Shown here: piece after piece, positions 28,801 to 39,040 of the stretch
Layout: the number at the start of each line of letters is the position of its first letter
Numbering within the stretch: position 1 is the stretch's first letter
Assembly (NCBI GenBank): GCA_963755755.1
Contig: CAVWLJ010000011.1
Span: 1-64,000, forward strand
From: DATKNA01 sp963755755
GTDB lineage: Bacteria > Actinomycetota > Actinomycetes > Actinomycetales > Kineosporiaceae
Direction of reading: 5' to 3'
DNA length: 64,000 nt
Program-made: the position numbers and the translations under genes
The notes under the pieces: generated by a model
Databases searched by the model: none
Told to the model about the DNA's origin: nothing
The model's input: the letters and a program-made list of their open reading frames with translations, nothing else

Positions 28801-29746
28801 GACTCGGACGCGACCACCACCACCGGCTCGGTCGGCGGAGGGTCGGAGCCGCCGGCCGCGCCCGCGGCCTGGGATCGCGGGCCGGCCGTCGAGGCCGCCC
28901 GCCGCTCGGGCTCGGGCTCGGGCTCGGAACGAGGCTCGGACAGCGGTCCGGCGGTCGTCCGGGCACCGGTGGTGGGGCCGGAGCCGGCCGCGCCGGTCGC
29001 CGTGCCGCCCCTGGTGCAGCTGCCGTTCGAGCCGTCCGCACAGGCCGACCAGGGCGCGGACCAGGGCGCGGATCAGGACGCGGACCGGATCGCGGACCAG
29101 GGCGGCGACACCGACGCCGACCAGGACGCGAACCAGGGTCCGGCGCACGTGCCGGACGCCGGTCCCGGTGCCCGCGGCGGCGGCAGCGGACTCGCTGCCG
29201 GGGCGGCCCTCGACCACGCCGGCCGGGACGCCCATCTTCGACACCGTGTCGATGTGGTTCTCCTCGGACGGGTCGACGGGCGAGACGGCGCGCGTGATCG
29301 ATCTGCGCGACGCCCCGGACGGTCCCCGCTCGGGCACGTCGCCGACGCGGTGGTCGTCACTCGGTGACCAGCGCTGGCTCGCGACGAACGCGCGCGCCGC
29401 AGCCGGCCCCGAGGTGTCGGGCACGACCGAGGTCGGGCTCCCCCGGCGCCGGCCGGGCGCCAACCTCATCCCGTCGGCGGCGGCGGCCGCCCCGATCACC
29501 GCCCCGGCACGCAGCGAAGCCGCCCGGCGGCCCGCGCCGGTCGGCGTGCCCGGTGGCGGCGGCGAGCCGGCGGGACGCGCGGACGCGGATCTCGTCCGGG
29601 GCCGGCTGTCCAGTTACCAGCGCGGCCTGACGTCCGCACGGCGCGCCCGGCACTTGCCGGCGGACCGTTCGGCCGACGGGCTGTTCACGGCTCCCCGTGG
29701 CGGGGAGAACGACCCCGGGCGCACGCCCGGAGAGCAGGGAGGATGA
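25864..29746 (+). CDS. cvnA: Conservon sensor-like ATPase with nitrate/nitrite-sensing ectodomain (CvnA)
   Basis: GTG 25864 follows aggga-ggg. TM1 (VALVAGPLLVILGAGAYVTT) and TM2 (LVAGGALLLLLIVTIFTAAV) flank a helical NIT-type ectodomain. Then come a HAMP-like linker and a histidine-kinase ATPase (HLLAELLDNAAMYSPPTSPI, LRLEITDSGVGIPGSEL, RMGLYVVGRLAQRGGFVVQL). A long Ala/Pro/Gly/Asp-rich region ends in IFDTVSMWFSSDG, SGTTEVGLPRRRPGANLIPS and VRGRLSSYQRGL, as in Streptomyces CvnA. Shifts near 26870, 28460, 28790 and 29210 are bridged. First gene of cvnABCD; probably a G-protein-like membrane sensing complex. Confidence 0.85.
29046..29136 (+). repeat. Degenerate 12-bp tandem repeats inside cvnA
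   Basis: Units of the type gaccagggcgcg (DQGA) repeat about seven times with drift (QGADQGADQDADRIADQ), within the low-complexity tail of the sensor. Confidence 0.7.
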
Positions 29747-29747
29747 C

Positions 29748-30170
29748 GTGAGCACGGGCACAGGGACCGACGTCGGCTGGCTCGTCGACGGCTTCACGCA
29801 GCGCGTGCCCGGCGTGGCGCACGCCGCGGTGGTGTCCGCCGACGGCCTGCTGATGGCCAGTTCGTCCGGGCTCCCACGGGACCGCGCGGACCAGCTCTCT
29901 GCCGTGGCCTCCGGGCTCGGCAGCCTGACGAACGGGGCGGCGCTGTGCTTCTCCGCAGGTCAGGTGGTTCAGACGGTCGTCGAGATGCAGGGCGGTTTCC
30001 TGCTCCTCATGGCGATCTCGGACGGGTCGTGGCTGGCCGTACTGGCCTCGCCGACCTCGGACATCGGGCTGGTCGGGTACGAGATGACGATGCTCGTGGA
30101 TCGCGTCGGCGAGCACCTTTCGCCGGCGCTGCGCGGGGCCGAGGCGGCGGCCCCGGGCTGGCCCAGTTGA
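29748..30170 (+). CDS. cvnB: Roadblock/LC7-domain protein (CvnB)
   Basis: A 140-residue roadblock/LC7 protein: DVGWLVDGFTQRVPGVAHAA, VVSADGLLMASSSGLPRDRA, QLSAVASGLGSLTNGAALCF, GYEMTMLVDRVGEHLSPAL. GTG 29748 comes one base after the sensor's stop, with agggagg upstream, so translation is tightly linked. Roadblock proteins act as partners or regulators of small GTPases, here presumably CvnD. Intact. Confidence 0.88.
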   Translation: MSTGTGTDVGWLVDGFTQRVPGVAHAAVVSADGLLMASSSGLPRDRADQLSAVASGLGSLTNGAALCFSAGQVVQTVVEMQGGFLLLMAISDGSWLAVLASPTSDIGLVGYEMTMLVDRVGEHLSPALRGAEAAAPGWPS

Positions 30171-30190
30171 ACAGACCCTGACGATCCGCG

Positions 30191-30592
30191 ATGTCAGAGA
30201 CCCCCGCGACGGGCACGTCGTACCCGCTGGACGACGCCGGTGACGGCGCGGCGTCGCTGGTCCGTCCGTACGCCCGGACCGGGGGTCGCACCAAGCCCGG
30301 TCGTGAGCTGGACCTGGAAGCGCTGGTCCTGCCCACGGCCAACGGGCGCGAGGCATGGGAGAGTCCCCTGCTCTCCCCGGAGCACAACACGGTGCTCGAG
30401 ATCTGCCAGCGCTCTGTCAGCGTCGCGGAGATCGCGGCACAGCTCAAGGTACCCCTCGGGGTGGCGCGAGTGATCATCGCCGACATGGTCGACCTCGGCC
30501 TGGTCGAGGTCCTCAAGACCGCGGCAGCCGATGGCGACGAACGTGATCCAGCATTCCTGAGGAGGGTGCTCAGTGGCCTTCAACGGCTCTGA
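30191..30592 (+). CDS. cvnC: DUF742 protein (CvnC)
   Basis: 133 residues: SLVRPYARTGGRTKPGRELD, LEALVLPTANG, LSPEHNTVLEICQRSVSVAE, VPLGVARVIIADMVDLGLVE. DUF742 contains a winged-helix-like module and is the third component of conservons. Intact. Its last 20 bases overlap the start of the next gene, indicating coupling. Confidence 0.88.
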   Translation: MSETPATGTSYPLDDAGDGAASLVRPYARTGGRTKPGRELDLEALVLPTANGREAWESPLLSPEHNTVLEICQRSVSVAEIAAQLKVPLGVARVIIADMVDLGLVEVLKTAAADGDERDPAFLRRVLSGLQRL

Positions 30593-31163
30593 CCGCCGTC
30601 CCTCCCGGTCGACGAAGATCGTCGTGTCCGGGGGGTTCGGAGCCGGTAAGACGACCTTCGTAGGGGCGGTCTCCGAGATCGTGCCCCTGCGGACCGAGGC
30701 GGTCATGACCGCCGCCTCGGTCGGCGTGGACGACCTGACGGCGACGCCCAACAAGACCACGACCACGGTCGCGATGGACTTCGGCCGCATCTCGATCGAC
30801 GACGAGCTGGTCCTGTACCTGTTCGGGCTCGCCGGGCCAGAACAGGTTCTGGTTCATGTGGGACGACCTCGTCCGCGGCGCCATCGGCGCGGTCGTGCTC
30901 GTGGACACCCGGCGGCTCGAGGACTGTTTCGGCCCGCTGGACTTCTTCGAGGCGCGCGGCCTGCCGTTCGTCGTCGCCATCAACGCCTTCGACGGCGTCG
31001 TCCGGCACAGCGCGGAGGAGGTCCGCGACGCCCTCCAGCTGGGCCGGAGACGCCGGTCATGGTCATCGACGCCCGCGACCGGGAGTCGGCGAAGCAGTCG
31101 CTCATCGCCGTCGTCGAGCACGCCCTGCGCACCTGGACGGCCACCGCCCCCGCCGCGCACTGA
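30573..31163 (+). CDS. cvnD: Ras-like ATP/GTP-binding protein (CvnD), two frame shifts
   Basis: Small GTPase of the conservon. P-loop GGFGAGKTTF, then DDLTATPNKTTTTVAMDFGR, LVLYLFGLAGPEQ. After a shift near 30845 comes WDDLVRGAIGAVVLVDTRRL, then GLPFVVAINAFDGVVRHSAE. After another near 31050, ARDRESAKQSLIAVVEHALR. The NKxD specificity motif is replaced by NAFD, as in other CvnD proteins. GTG 30573 overlaps cvnC. The downstream palindrome at 31203-31264 probably ends the transcript. Confidence 0.85.
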   Translation: MAFNGSDRRPSRSTKIVVSGGFGAGKTTFVGAVSEIVPLRTEAVMTAASVGVDDLTATPNKTTTTVAMDFGRISIDDELVLYLFGLAGPEQVLVHVGRPRPRRHRRGRARGHPAARGLFRPAGLLRGARPAVRRRHQRLRRRRPAQRGGGPRRPPAGPETPVMVIDARDRESAKQSLIAVVEHALRTWTATAPAAH

Positions 31164-31202
31164 CCCCGCCACACCCTGACCCCCGCCACACCCCCCCCTT
31201 CC

Positions 31203-31264
31203 CGCTGATCAAGGACGCTGGGGGGATCATGAGTTTCATGATCCCCCAGCGTCCTTGATCAGCG
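31203..31264. terminator. Long palindrome between convergent genes
   Basis: Arms cgctgatcaaggacgctggg-ggatcatga and the exact complement (one extra G in the left arm) enclose a 3-base loop. It sits between cvnD (+) and the methyltransferase (-). The methyltransferase stop codon TGA lies inside the right arm. No T-tract; probably a bidirectional terminator. Confidence 0.8.
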
Positions 31265-32878
31265 TTGAGGCCGGCGGGGGCGAGGGTCAGCGGCGGGTGG
31301 CATCGGGGTCAGGAGGCCGTCCGCGACGAGGCCCCGGACGGCGGGCAGCAGGCGCCCGGTCAGCTCGCCGAGGGGTTCGTCGAGGAGGTCCGCGAGCGCG
31401 GCCGTGATCGCGCCGATCGGGAGCTCGCCGTCGCAGGCACCGACGAGGCCGGCGAGGGCGGTGCTCGCCCGGACGACGCGGCCGAAGCCGCCGCCCTGCC
31501 GCAGCAGGACCACCGCGGGGTCCTCCTCGCCCGGCCGGTGGTAGACGCTCCTCCGTGACGTCCGCGGCGACCCGCAGCCTCGCGGCCAGCAGCGCGTCGT
31601 CGTCGTGCGCCGTCAGCCAGTCGTGCGCGGCGAGGCAGGCGGCGATGTGCTCGCCGACGGGCTCCTCGAGGGGACCGAGCAGGTCCTCGACGCGGCGCAG
31701 GGTCGGCCGCTCGCCCTCGGCCGGACGCCGCAGCGTGACGAGCCCGAACCCGATGGCCTCGACCTTGCGCGTCGGCGAAGTCGTCGAGCCACGCCTCGTA
31801 GAGCGCGGCGCGGCGCCCGGGCTCCGGATCACCGCCGTCCCGCATCCACAGCTCCGCGTACTGCGCCGGGTCCTGCAGCTCGCGCTGCACCACCCAGCCG
31901 TCGAGGCCGGACTCCTCGATCCAGGCGCCGACGCGCTCGGCCCAGGGCTCGCCGTCGCGGTCCTCCCAGTTGCCGAGCAGCTGCGCGACGCCGCCGGGGC
32001 GCAGCACGCTCCCGGACGCCGGTGACGAGCCGGCTGACGACGTCGTCGCCGGCGAGCCCGGCGTCCCGGTAGGTGTAGGCCGGCGCCGCCGGCGTCCGGG
32101 GGGTGATGACGAACGGCGGGTTGCTGACGACCAGGTCGAAGCGCTCGCCGCGGGCGGGCTCGAGCAGGTCCCCCTGGCGCAGGTCGGCGCGGACGCCGTT
32201 CAGCGCGAGGTTGAGCCGCGCGAAGGCGAGCGCCCGGCCGGAGAGGTCGGTGGCGACGACGGCGTCGGCGTGCCGGCTCGGCGTGCAGCGCCTGGACGCC
32301 GCAGCCGGTGCCGAGGTCGAGCACCCGGCCGACCGGCGTCCGGACCGTGCAGCGGGCCAGCGTGACGGACGCGCCGCCGACGCCGAGGACGTGATCCGGG
32401 CCGAGCGGGCGGCCGGTGGCGAGCTCGCCGAGGTCGGAGGCGACCCACCAGTGCGCGGTGCCGCCGGCGTCCTGCGCCGCGTACGGGCCGGAGGTCGACG
32501 AGCGGGCGGACCTCGTCGTCCGGCTCCGCTCCCGGCGGCCTCGACCAGTCCGAGCCGGACCGCGCCGTCGACGCCGAGCCGTGGCAGCGCGGCGGCGAGC
32601 CGGCGCCGGGACGGCGGCCGGCCGAGGACGAAGACCGCCGTCAGGGCCGCGAGCGGCTCGTCCAGCCTGTCGCGCAGGGCCCGGAGCGCCGGGACGGCCT
32701 CCTCGCGGGCCATCGCGGCCTGCGCGACGGGCCCGAGCAGTTCGTGGACGGCGTCGACCGTCCACGCCTCGACGTCGGCGCGGAGGGCGTCGACGGCCGC
32801 GGCATCGGCGGCCGGGGGCGGCGGGGACGACGAGAGCGGGCCCCGGGCTGCTGCCCGGGGCCCGCGTCGTTCGGTCAT
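31259..32878 (-). CDS. Class I SAM-dependent methyltransferase (HemK-like NPPF motif), several shifts
   Basis: An N-terminal helical domain (VEAWTVDAVHELLGPVAQAA, REEAVPALRALRDRL) precedes a Rossmann methyltransferase: GRVLDLGTGCGVQAL, ADAVVATDLSGRALAFARLN, then FDLVVSNPPFVITPR, the NPPF motif of N-methyltransferases acting on amide or amino groups. Then GVAQLLGNWEDRDGEPWAER and a C-terminal winged helix-like part (EDPAVVLLRQGGGFGRVVRA, LPIGAITAALADLLDEPLGE). Five or more frame changes must be bridged. Substrate unknown; the NPPF motif suggests protein glutamine or nucleic-acid adenine. Start ATG 32878. Confidence 0.75.
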
Positions 32879-32890
32879 GCACGCGAGGGC

Positions 32891-35232
32891 TCACGCCGCC
32901 TGCGTCGCGCGGCGTCGCTGCCCGCCGTGCTCGACCGGCGGGACCTCGTCGTGCATGACCGAGGACCGCCGCTTGGAGACGGTCACCGCCACGACGATGA
33001 CGATCGCTGCGACGACGGCGATCGCGTACCGCAGCGTGGTCTGCGCGCTGGACCCGTTCGACAGCTGGACCACGGCCGGCGCGATGAGCACCGACACCAG
33101 GTTCATGACCTTGATCAGCGGGTTGATCGCCGGACCGGCCGTGTCCTTGAACGGGTCGCCGACGGTGTCGCCGATGACGGTGGCCGCGTGGGCGTCCGAG
33201 CCCTTGCCGCCGAAGTTGCCGTCCTCGACGATCTTCTTCGCGTTGTCCCACGAGCCGCCGGAGTTGGCGAGGAACACGGCCATGAGCACGCCGGTGCCGA
33301 TCGCGCCGGCGAGGTAGCCGGCGAGCGGGCCGATGCCGAGCCCGAAGCCGACGGCGATCGGGGCCATGGCGGCGAGCAGACCGGGCGTCGCGAGCTCGCG
33401 CAGCGAGTCGCGGGTGCAGATGTCGACGACGCGGCCGTACTCCGGCTTCTCCGTGTAGTCCATGATCCCGGGGTGCTCGCGGAACTGGCGGCGCACCTCG
33501 AAGCACGATGGCGCCGGCGGCGCGGGTGACGGCGTCGATCGCGAGACCGGAGAAGAGGAAGACGACCGCCGAGCCGATCATCAGCCCGACGAGCGTGTTC
33601 GGCGACACGATCTGGTACGCGGCGACGGCGTCCGCCGCGGTCTTGCCGACGTTGCCCAGCGCGGTGACGACGGCGTCGTTGTACGAGCCGAACAGCGCCG
33701 TCGCCGCGAGCACGGCGGTCGCGATCGCGATGCCCTTGGTGATCGCCTTGGTGGTGTTGCCGACCGCGTCGAGCTCGGTGAGGATCTGCGCGCCCGTCGC
33801 CGTCGACGTCGCCCGACATCTCGGCGATGCCCTGGGCGTTGTCGCTCACCGGGCCGAAGGTGTCCATCGCGACGATGACGCCGACGGTGGTCAGCAGGCC
33901 GCATCCGGCGAGCGCGATGAGGAAGAGCGCCAGGATGACCGAGCCGCCGCCGAGCAGGTAGCGCCCCGTAGACCGCGGCGCCGATGATCAGCGACGGTGT
34001 AGACGGCGGACTCGAGGCCGACGCCGATGCCGGAGAGGACGACCGTGGCCGCGCCGGTCAGCGAGGTCCGCGCGACGTTCAGGGTCGGCTTCTTGTCCGT
34101 GCCCGTGAAGTAGCCGGTCAGCCACAGGATGACGCCGGCGAGCACGATGCCGATGATGACGGCGCCGATCGCCACGAGCCGCGGGTCCCGCGTGACGCCC
34201 GGCCACCGAGGCGTCCGCGCCCGTCGAGGTCCCGGAACGACGACGGCAGGTAGACGAAGGCGGCGATCGAGCAGAGCACGGCGGAGATGACCGCGGAGAT
34301 GTAGAAGCCGCGGTTGATGGCGGCCAGGCCGCTCTGGCCCGGGCCGGGCGCGGGTGATGAAGACGCCGATCGCGGCCGTCACGGCGCCGATGGCCGGGAC
34401 GATCAGCGGGAAGACCAGGCCCTGCTCGCCGAAGGCGGCCTTGCCCAGGATGAGGGCGGCGACGAGCGTCACGGCGTAGGACTCGAAGAGGTCGGCGGCC
34501 ATGCCGGCGCAGTCGCCGACGTTGTCGCCGACGTTGTCCGCGATGGTCGCCGCGTTGCGCGGGTCGTCCTCGGGGATGCCCTGCTCGACCTTGCCGACGA
34601 GGTCGGCGCCGACGTCGGCCGCCTTGGTGAAGATGCCGCCGCCGACACGCATGAACATCGCGAGCAGCGCGGCGCCGAAGCCGAAGCCCTCGAGCACGGC
34701 CGGGGCGTCGCCGCTGGTAGATGAGCACGACGATCGAGGCACCGAGCAGGCCGAGGCCGACGGTGAACATGCCGACGATGCCGCCGGTGCGGAAGGCGAT
34801 CCGCATGCCCTCGTCGCGGCCGCTCTCGCGGGCCGCCGCGGCCACCCGGACGTTCGCCCGCACCGCGAGCCACATGCCGAGGTAGCCGATGAGCGCGGAC
34901 GCGACGGCGCCGACGACGAAGAAGATGCTGCGGCCGACGCGTACGCCCGAGTCGCCGGGCAGCAGGAACAGCAGCAGGAAGACGAGGACGACGAACCAGA
35001 CGAGGGTCCGGAACTGCCGGTTCAGGTACGCCGACGCCCCCTCCTGCACCGCCTTCGCGATGGTGCGCATGTTCTCCGTACCCTCGCCCGCAGCGAGGAC
35101 CTGCCGGCGGAACACGAACCCCATCGCCAGCGCGAGCAGCGCCACGACGAAGACGATCACAACCAGCGTGGTGTTCCCCCCGGACAGGTTCACCTCCTGC
35201 CCCACAGCTGCGGCACGGGTGGTCCCTGGCAT
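32891..35232 (-). CDS. hppA: K+-independent membrane proton-pumping pyrophosphatase, frameshifted
   Basis: Polytopic V-type H+-PPase that couples PPi hydrolysis to proton export. Hydrophobic N-terminus (LVVIVFVVALLALAMGFVF), then RTIAKAVQEGASAYLNRQF, DDPRNAATIADNVGDNVGDC (PPi/Mg site), DTVGDPFKDTAGPAINPLIK. The stretch GNTTKAITKG has Lys where K+-dependent enzymes have Ala, so this is the K+-independent class. The C-terminus ends KRRSSVMHDEVPPVEHGG. Shifts near 34720, 34350, 34210, 33990, 33810 and 33500 are bridged. Start at ATG 35232. Confidence 0.88.
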
Positions 35233-35485
35233 CCGTCCTCCTCGACGATTGCGCGCCCGCCCGCTGTACCGGCGGGAGCCGACAATCAGGACGGGACGTG
35301 ATGATTCGGCTGACCGGGTTGGGCGGGGTGGCCTCGAACCCCGGGAAGTCTACGGACCGTGGCGGGGCACCCAAAGTCAACCGGGTGTGACCTTGTGCAC
35401 CGTAGCGGACGCCACGCGGGCTGCGCAGCCCGGGAGCAAGGACCGGCCCTATCGGACGATCACGGCGACGCGGGCAGGCACGCGG

Positions 35486-35854
35486 TCAGCGGGCCCAGGT
35501 CATCCTGACGGTCCCGCCCGCGCCGCCCGGCCCGGATTCCACGGTCACGGAGTCCGCCAGGCCGCGCACGAGCGGCAGCGAGACGGACTCCTCCTCGCTC
35601 TCACCGAGGCCCGCTTCGTCGGTCACGACGACGTCGAGCGTCGGCCCCTGGTCGTCGAGCTCCACGACGACGTCGCCGGGCTTCCCCGACTGCAGCGAAC
35701 GACGCACCGCGCGCGCACACATCTCGCCGACCGCGAGCCGGATCTCGTCGAGACGGACCTCGTCCATCCCGGCGCGACGGGCGACGGCAACGGCGACGAG
35801 CCGCGCGGTGCGGACATGCTCCGGTGCGGCCTGGAACCTCAGGGCGACGGTCAC
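35486..35854 (-). CDS. RsbW-like anti-sigma factor ATPase (HATPase_c_2)
   Basis: 122 residues: VALRFQAAPEHVRTARLVAV, DEIRLAVGEMCARAVRRSLQ, VVTDEAGLGESEEESVSLPL, VRGLADSVTVESGPGGAGGT. This is the GHKL fold of serine kinase anti-sigma factors. The N box, normally ExxxNA, reads EMCARAV, so the Mg-binding Asn is an Arg. ATP hydrolysis or binding may be lost. It is 32 bp downstream of a STAS antagonist gene, its expected partner. Intact; GTG or ATG 35854. Confidence 0.8.
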   Translation of the reverse strand: MTVALRFQAAPEHVRTARLVAVAVARRAGMDEVRLDEIRLAVGEMCARAVRRSLQSGKPGDVVVELDDQGPTLDVVVTDEAGLGESEEESVSLPLVRGLADSVTVESGPGGAGGTVRMTWAR

Positions 35855-35886
35855 GAGCTGCGCTCCACGGACCTCGGCGTAGGCGC

Positions 35887-36252
35887 TCAGCTCGCCGTCC
35901 CGTCAGGCACGCCGCTGGTGTCCTCCAGCGCCTCCTGAAGCGTCGCGTGGATGGGGAAGACCTTGGTCAGGCCGGTGATGCGGAAGACCTTGAGGATCTT
36001 CTCCTGGGAGCACACCAGGCTGAGCGTCCCGTCGTAGGAGCGCACCCGCTTCAGGCCGCCGACGAGCACCCCGAGACCCGTGGAGTCGAGGAACTCCACC
36101 TTCTCCATGTCGACGATCAGGTCGTAGTGCCCCGCCGCCACGAGCTCGTTGAGCCGCTCCCGGAGGCTGGGCGCGGTGTACACGTCGATCTCGCCACCGA
36201 CGGCGATGACGGTCCGCGCCCCTTCCTGGCGACTCGTGACGCTCAGCTCCAC
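35887..36252 (-). CDS. STAS-domain anti-sigma factor antagonist
   Basis: 121 residues: ELSVTSRQEGARTVIAVGGE, IDVYTAPSLRERLNELVAAG, KVEFLDSTGLGVLVGGLKRV, VFRITGLTKVFPIHATLQEA. The Ser in LDSTG is the usual phosphorylation site of RsbV/SpoIIAA-type proteins. GTG 36252 is preceded by gaggaggg. First gene of a two-gene unit with the RsbW-like protein. No sigma factor is adjacent, so the target lies elsewhere. Confidence 0.88.
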   Translation of the reverse strand: MELSVTSRQEGARTVIAVGGEIDVYTAPSLRERLNELVAAGHYDLIVDMEKVEFLDSTGLGVLVGGLKRVRSYDGTLSLVCSQEKILKVFRITGLTKVFPIHATLQEALEDTSGVPDGTAS

Positions 36253-36599
36253 TTGCCCTCCTCGAAACCGCCGGCGTCCTACCGGCCCTTGCGGGCATTC
36301 AACCATTCCCGGTGATTTCGCTCAGGCGACGGCCACCTCCTGCCCGGTCGGGGCCGGGGGTGAGACTGGGAGGATGGAGGGCCAGGTCGTGCGGACGGGC
36401 GAGCAACCCGGCGAGGTGCGTCGCCGTGGCGTCCCCGATCTGTCCGTGGAGGTGACCGCCGAGATCGTCGAGCGCCCGCCGAGATCGTGCCGGCTCGGCA
36501 GGCGGTCGTGACGGGGACCCCGGAACTGGTCGTGCAACCGGTGCACCGTTCCGGACGGCGACGGGCTGCCGCGGGCGGCGGTGTGACACCGGCAGACCG
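36253..36599. other. Divergent intergenic region, possible small ORF
   Basis: It holds the promoters of the STAS unit and the helicase. A plus-strand reading from ATG 36374 (VRTGEQPGEVRRRGVPDLSV, EVTAEIVER), continued in another frame to a stop near 36588 (VVTGTPELVVQPVHRSGRRR), might be a small protein of about 70 residues. No family recognised; low confidence. Confidence 0.35.
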
Positions 36600-38947
36600 G
36601 TGACGCGGACGGTGGCGGCCCGGGCGGCGCACGTCCTGCCGGCGCCGGTCCGCAGGCTGGTCGCCGCGCCCGGACGCGCCGAGCGGCTGCTCCATGTCCG
36701 CTCGTTGCCGCCCCGGGCCGGACGGGTCGCCCCGTGGCCGTCGTGGGTCGGAGCCCGACGTCGTCTCGGCGCTGCGGGACGCCGGCATCCGATCGCCGTG
36801 GAGCCACCAGGTGGAGGCCGCGGAGCCTGGCGCTGGGGCGGACGCCATGTCGTGATCGCCACCGGGACGGCGTCGGGAAAGTCCCTGGCCTATCTGTTGC
36901 CCGCGTTGTCGTCGGTGGTGGCAGGCTGCGGGGCCGCCCAGTGGGCGCGACGCGACCGCGCTCTACCTGGCGCCGACCAAGGCTCTCGCCGCCGACCAGC
37001 TCGCCGCCCTCGAGGCGCTCGCGGTCCCCGGCGTGCGCGCCGCGGTCTACGACGGCGACACCCCGGCGGACGACCGCCGGTGGGCCCGCGAGCACGCCGC
37101 ACTGGTCCTGACGAACCCGGACATGCTCCACCATGCCCTGCTGCCCGGGCATGCTCGCTGGGCTCCGTTCCTGCGCGCCCTGCGCTATGTCGTCGTCGAC
37201 GAGGCCGCACCACTACCGCGGCGTCTTCGGCAGCAACGTCGCCCTCGTGCTGCGCCGGCTCCGCCGGCTCGCCGCCCGCTACGGAGCCGAGCCGACCTTC
37301 GTGCTGGCCTCGGCCACCACCGGGGACCCGGCGACGACCGGGCGCAGCCTGACCGGGCTCGACATGCGGGTCGTCGACGACGACGCGTCCCCGCGGGGAG
37401 GCACGCACGTGGCCCTGTGGGAACCCCCGCTGCTCCCCGGCGGCGGTGAGCGGGGCGCCCCCACGCGCCGCACCGCGATCGCGGAGACGGGTGAACTGCT
37501 CGCGGATCTCGTCGCCGACGGGACCCGCACGCTGGCGTTCGTCCCGTCGCGTCGAGGGGTGGAGGCGGTGGCGGGCACGGCCCGTCGGCACCTGCAGGAG
37601 GTGGACCCGGGCCTCGCGCCGCGGATCGCCGCCTACCGCGGGGGGTATCTGCCGGAGGAGCGCCGCGAGCTCGAGGCCGGTCTGAGGGAGGGGCGGCTGC
37701 TCGGGCTCGCCACCACCAGCGCCCTCGAACTCGGGATCGACGTCGCCGGGCTGGACGCCGTGCTGGTGTCCGGATGGCCGGGACGCCGCGCCTCGCTCTG
37801 GCAACAGGTCGGCCGCGCCGGGCGCCGTGGCCAGGACGCGCTGGCGGTCCTCATCGCCCGGGACGACCCGCTCGACACCTACCTCGTGCACCACCCGGAG
37901 GCCGTCTTCGACCAGGACGTGGAGGCGACCGTCCTGGATCCCGAGAACCCCTACGTGCTGGCGCCGCATCTCTGCGCCGCCGCGGCGGAACTGCCGATCA
38001 CGTCCGCGGACCTCGAGCTCTTCGGTGGCGAGTCGCGGGCGCTCCTCGACGCGCTCGTGGAGCGCGGCGCCCTGCGTCGCCGGCCGGGCGGCTGGTACTG
38101 GACGCGCACGGACCGCGCGACCGACCTCGCGGACCTGCGGGGCGGTGGCGGCGAGCCCGTGCGGATCGTCGAGGCGGGGACCGGCCGGGTGATCGGCACG
38201 GTGGACGAGGCCGCCAGCCATCACGCCGCGCACCCCGGCGCGGTGTACGTGCACCAGGGAGGTTCGTGGCAGGTCAGTGACCTGGACCTGGAGGACCGGG
38301 TGGCGATGGTGGAGCCGACGTCGGACGAGATCGTGACGCAAGCGCGCGAGATCAGCGACGTGCGCGTGCTCGCGGTTCGGGAGCACGTCGACTGGGGGCG
38401 CTGCCGGCTGCACGTCGGCACCGTCGAGGTGAACGCCCAGGTCGTCGCGTTCGTCCGCCGCGACCTGCGGTCGGGCCGGATGCTCGGCGAGGAGCCGCTG
38501 GACCTCCCCCGGCGCACGCTGCGGACCACCGCGGTCTGGTGGACCCTGCCGGAGGACCTGCTCACCGCCGCGGGCATCGCGCCGGCGGACATCCCGGGAG
38601 CGGCGCACGCGGCCGAGCACGCCGCGATCGGGATGCTCCCTCTCGTCGCGACGTGCGACCGCTGGGACGTCGGCGGCCTGTCGACCGCGCTGCACCCGGA
38701 CACCGGGATGCCGACCGTGTTCGTCCACGACGGACATCCGGGCGGCGCCGGATTCGCCGAGCGGGGCTATCGCGCCGCCGCCGCATGGTTGCGCGCCACC
38801 CGCACGGTCATCGGGGACTGCGCCTGCGAGTCCGGCTGCCCGTCCTGCGTGCAGTCGCCCAAGTGCGGCAACGGCAACGATCCCCTCGACAAGGCGGGCG
38901 CCGCCGTGCTGCTCGACGCCCTGCTCGCCGGCGCCCCCGCGCTCTGA
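36600..38947 (+). CDS. DEAD/DEAH-box helicase with DUF1998 zinc module (MrfA/YprA-like)
   Basis: SF2 helicase of the MrfA (DNA-damage repair) family. VVSALRDAGIRSPWSHQVEA, HVVIATGTASGKSLAYLLPA (motif I), ALYLAPTKALAADQLAALEA, VLTNPDMLHHALLP, then VVVDEA plus HHYRGVFGSN (DEAH, with a shift inside it). Then LASATT, ALELGIDVAGLDAVLVSGWP and QQVGRAGRRGQ. The C-terminal DUF1998 has the four-Cys set CACESGCPSC...SPKCGNGN. Shifts occur near 36750, 36830, 36950 and 37205; the rest is clean. GTG 36600 is a plausible but unproven start. M. tuberculosis Rv3649 is in the same place. Confidence 0.88.
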
Positions 38948-38954
38948 CTCCGGC

Positions 38955-39040
38955 CCCGAGCGCAGCGCCGGCATTGCCGGCAACGCGGTCCTGCGCTCTG
39001 AGGTCGACCGGCCGACCGCAGCGCCGGCATTGCCGGCGGC
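38955..39040. repeat. Two copies of a 19-bp repeat with a GCCGGC palindrome
   Basis: cagcgccggcattgccggc occurs near 38962 and again near 39018. Each contains gccggc-att-gccggc, a self-complementary hairpin. Located between convergent helicase and tad genes, so it may end transcription from both sides. Confidence 0.65.

Noticed and set aside
29046..29136. CRISPR or iteron array in the 12-bp repeats
   Set aside because: Repeats are in frame, lack spacers and encode the acidic part of a protein.
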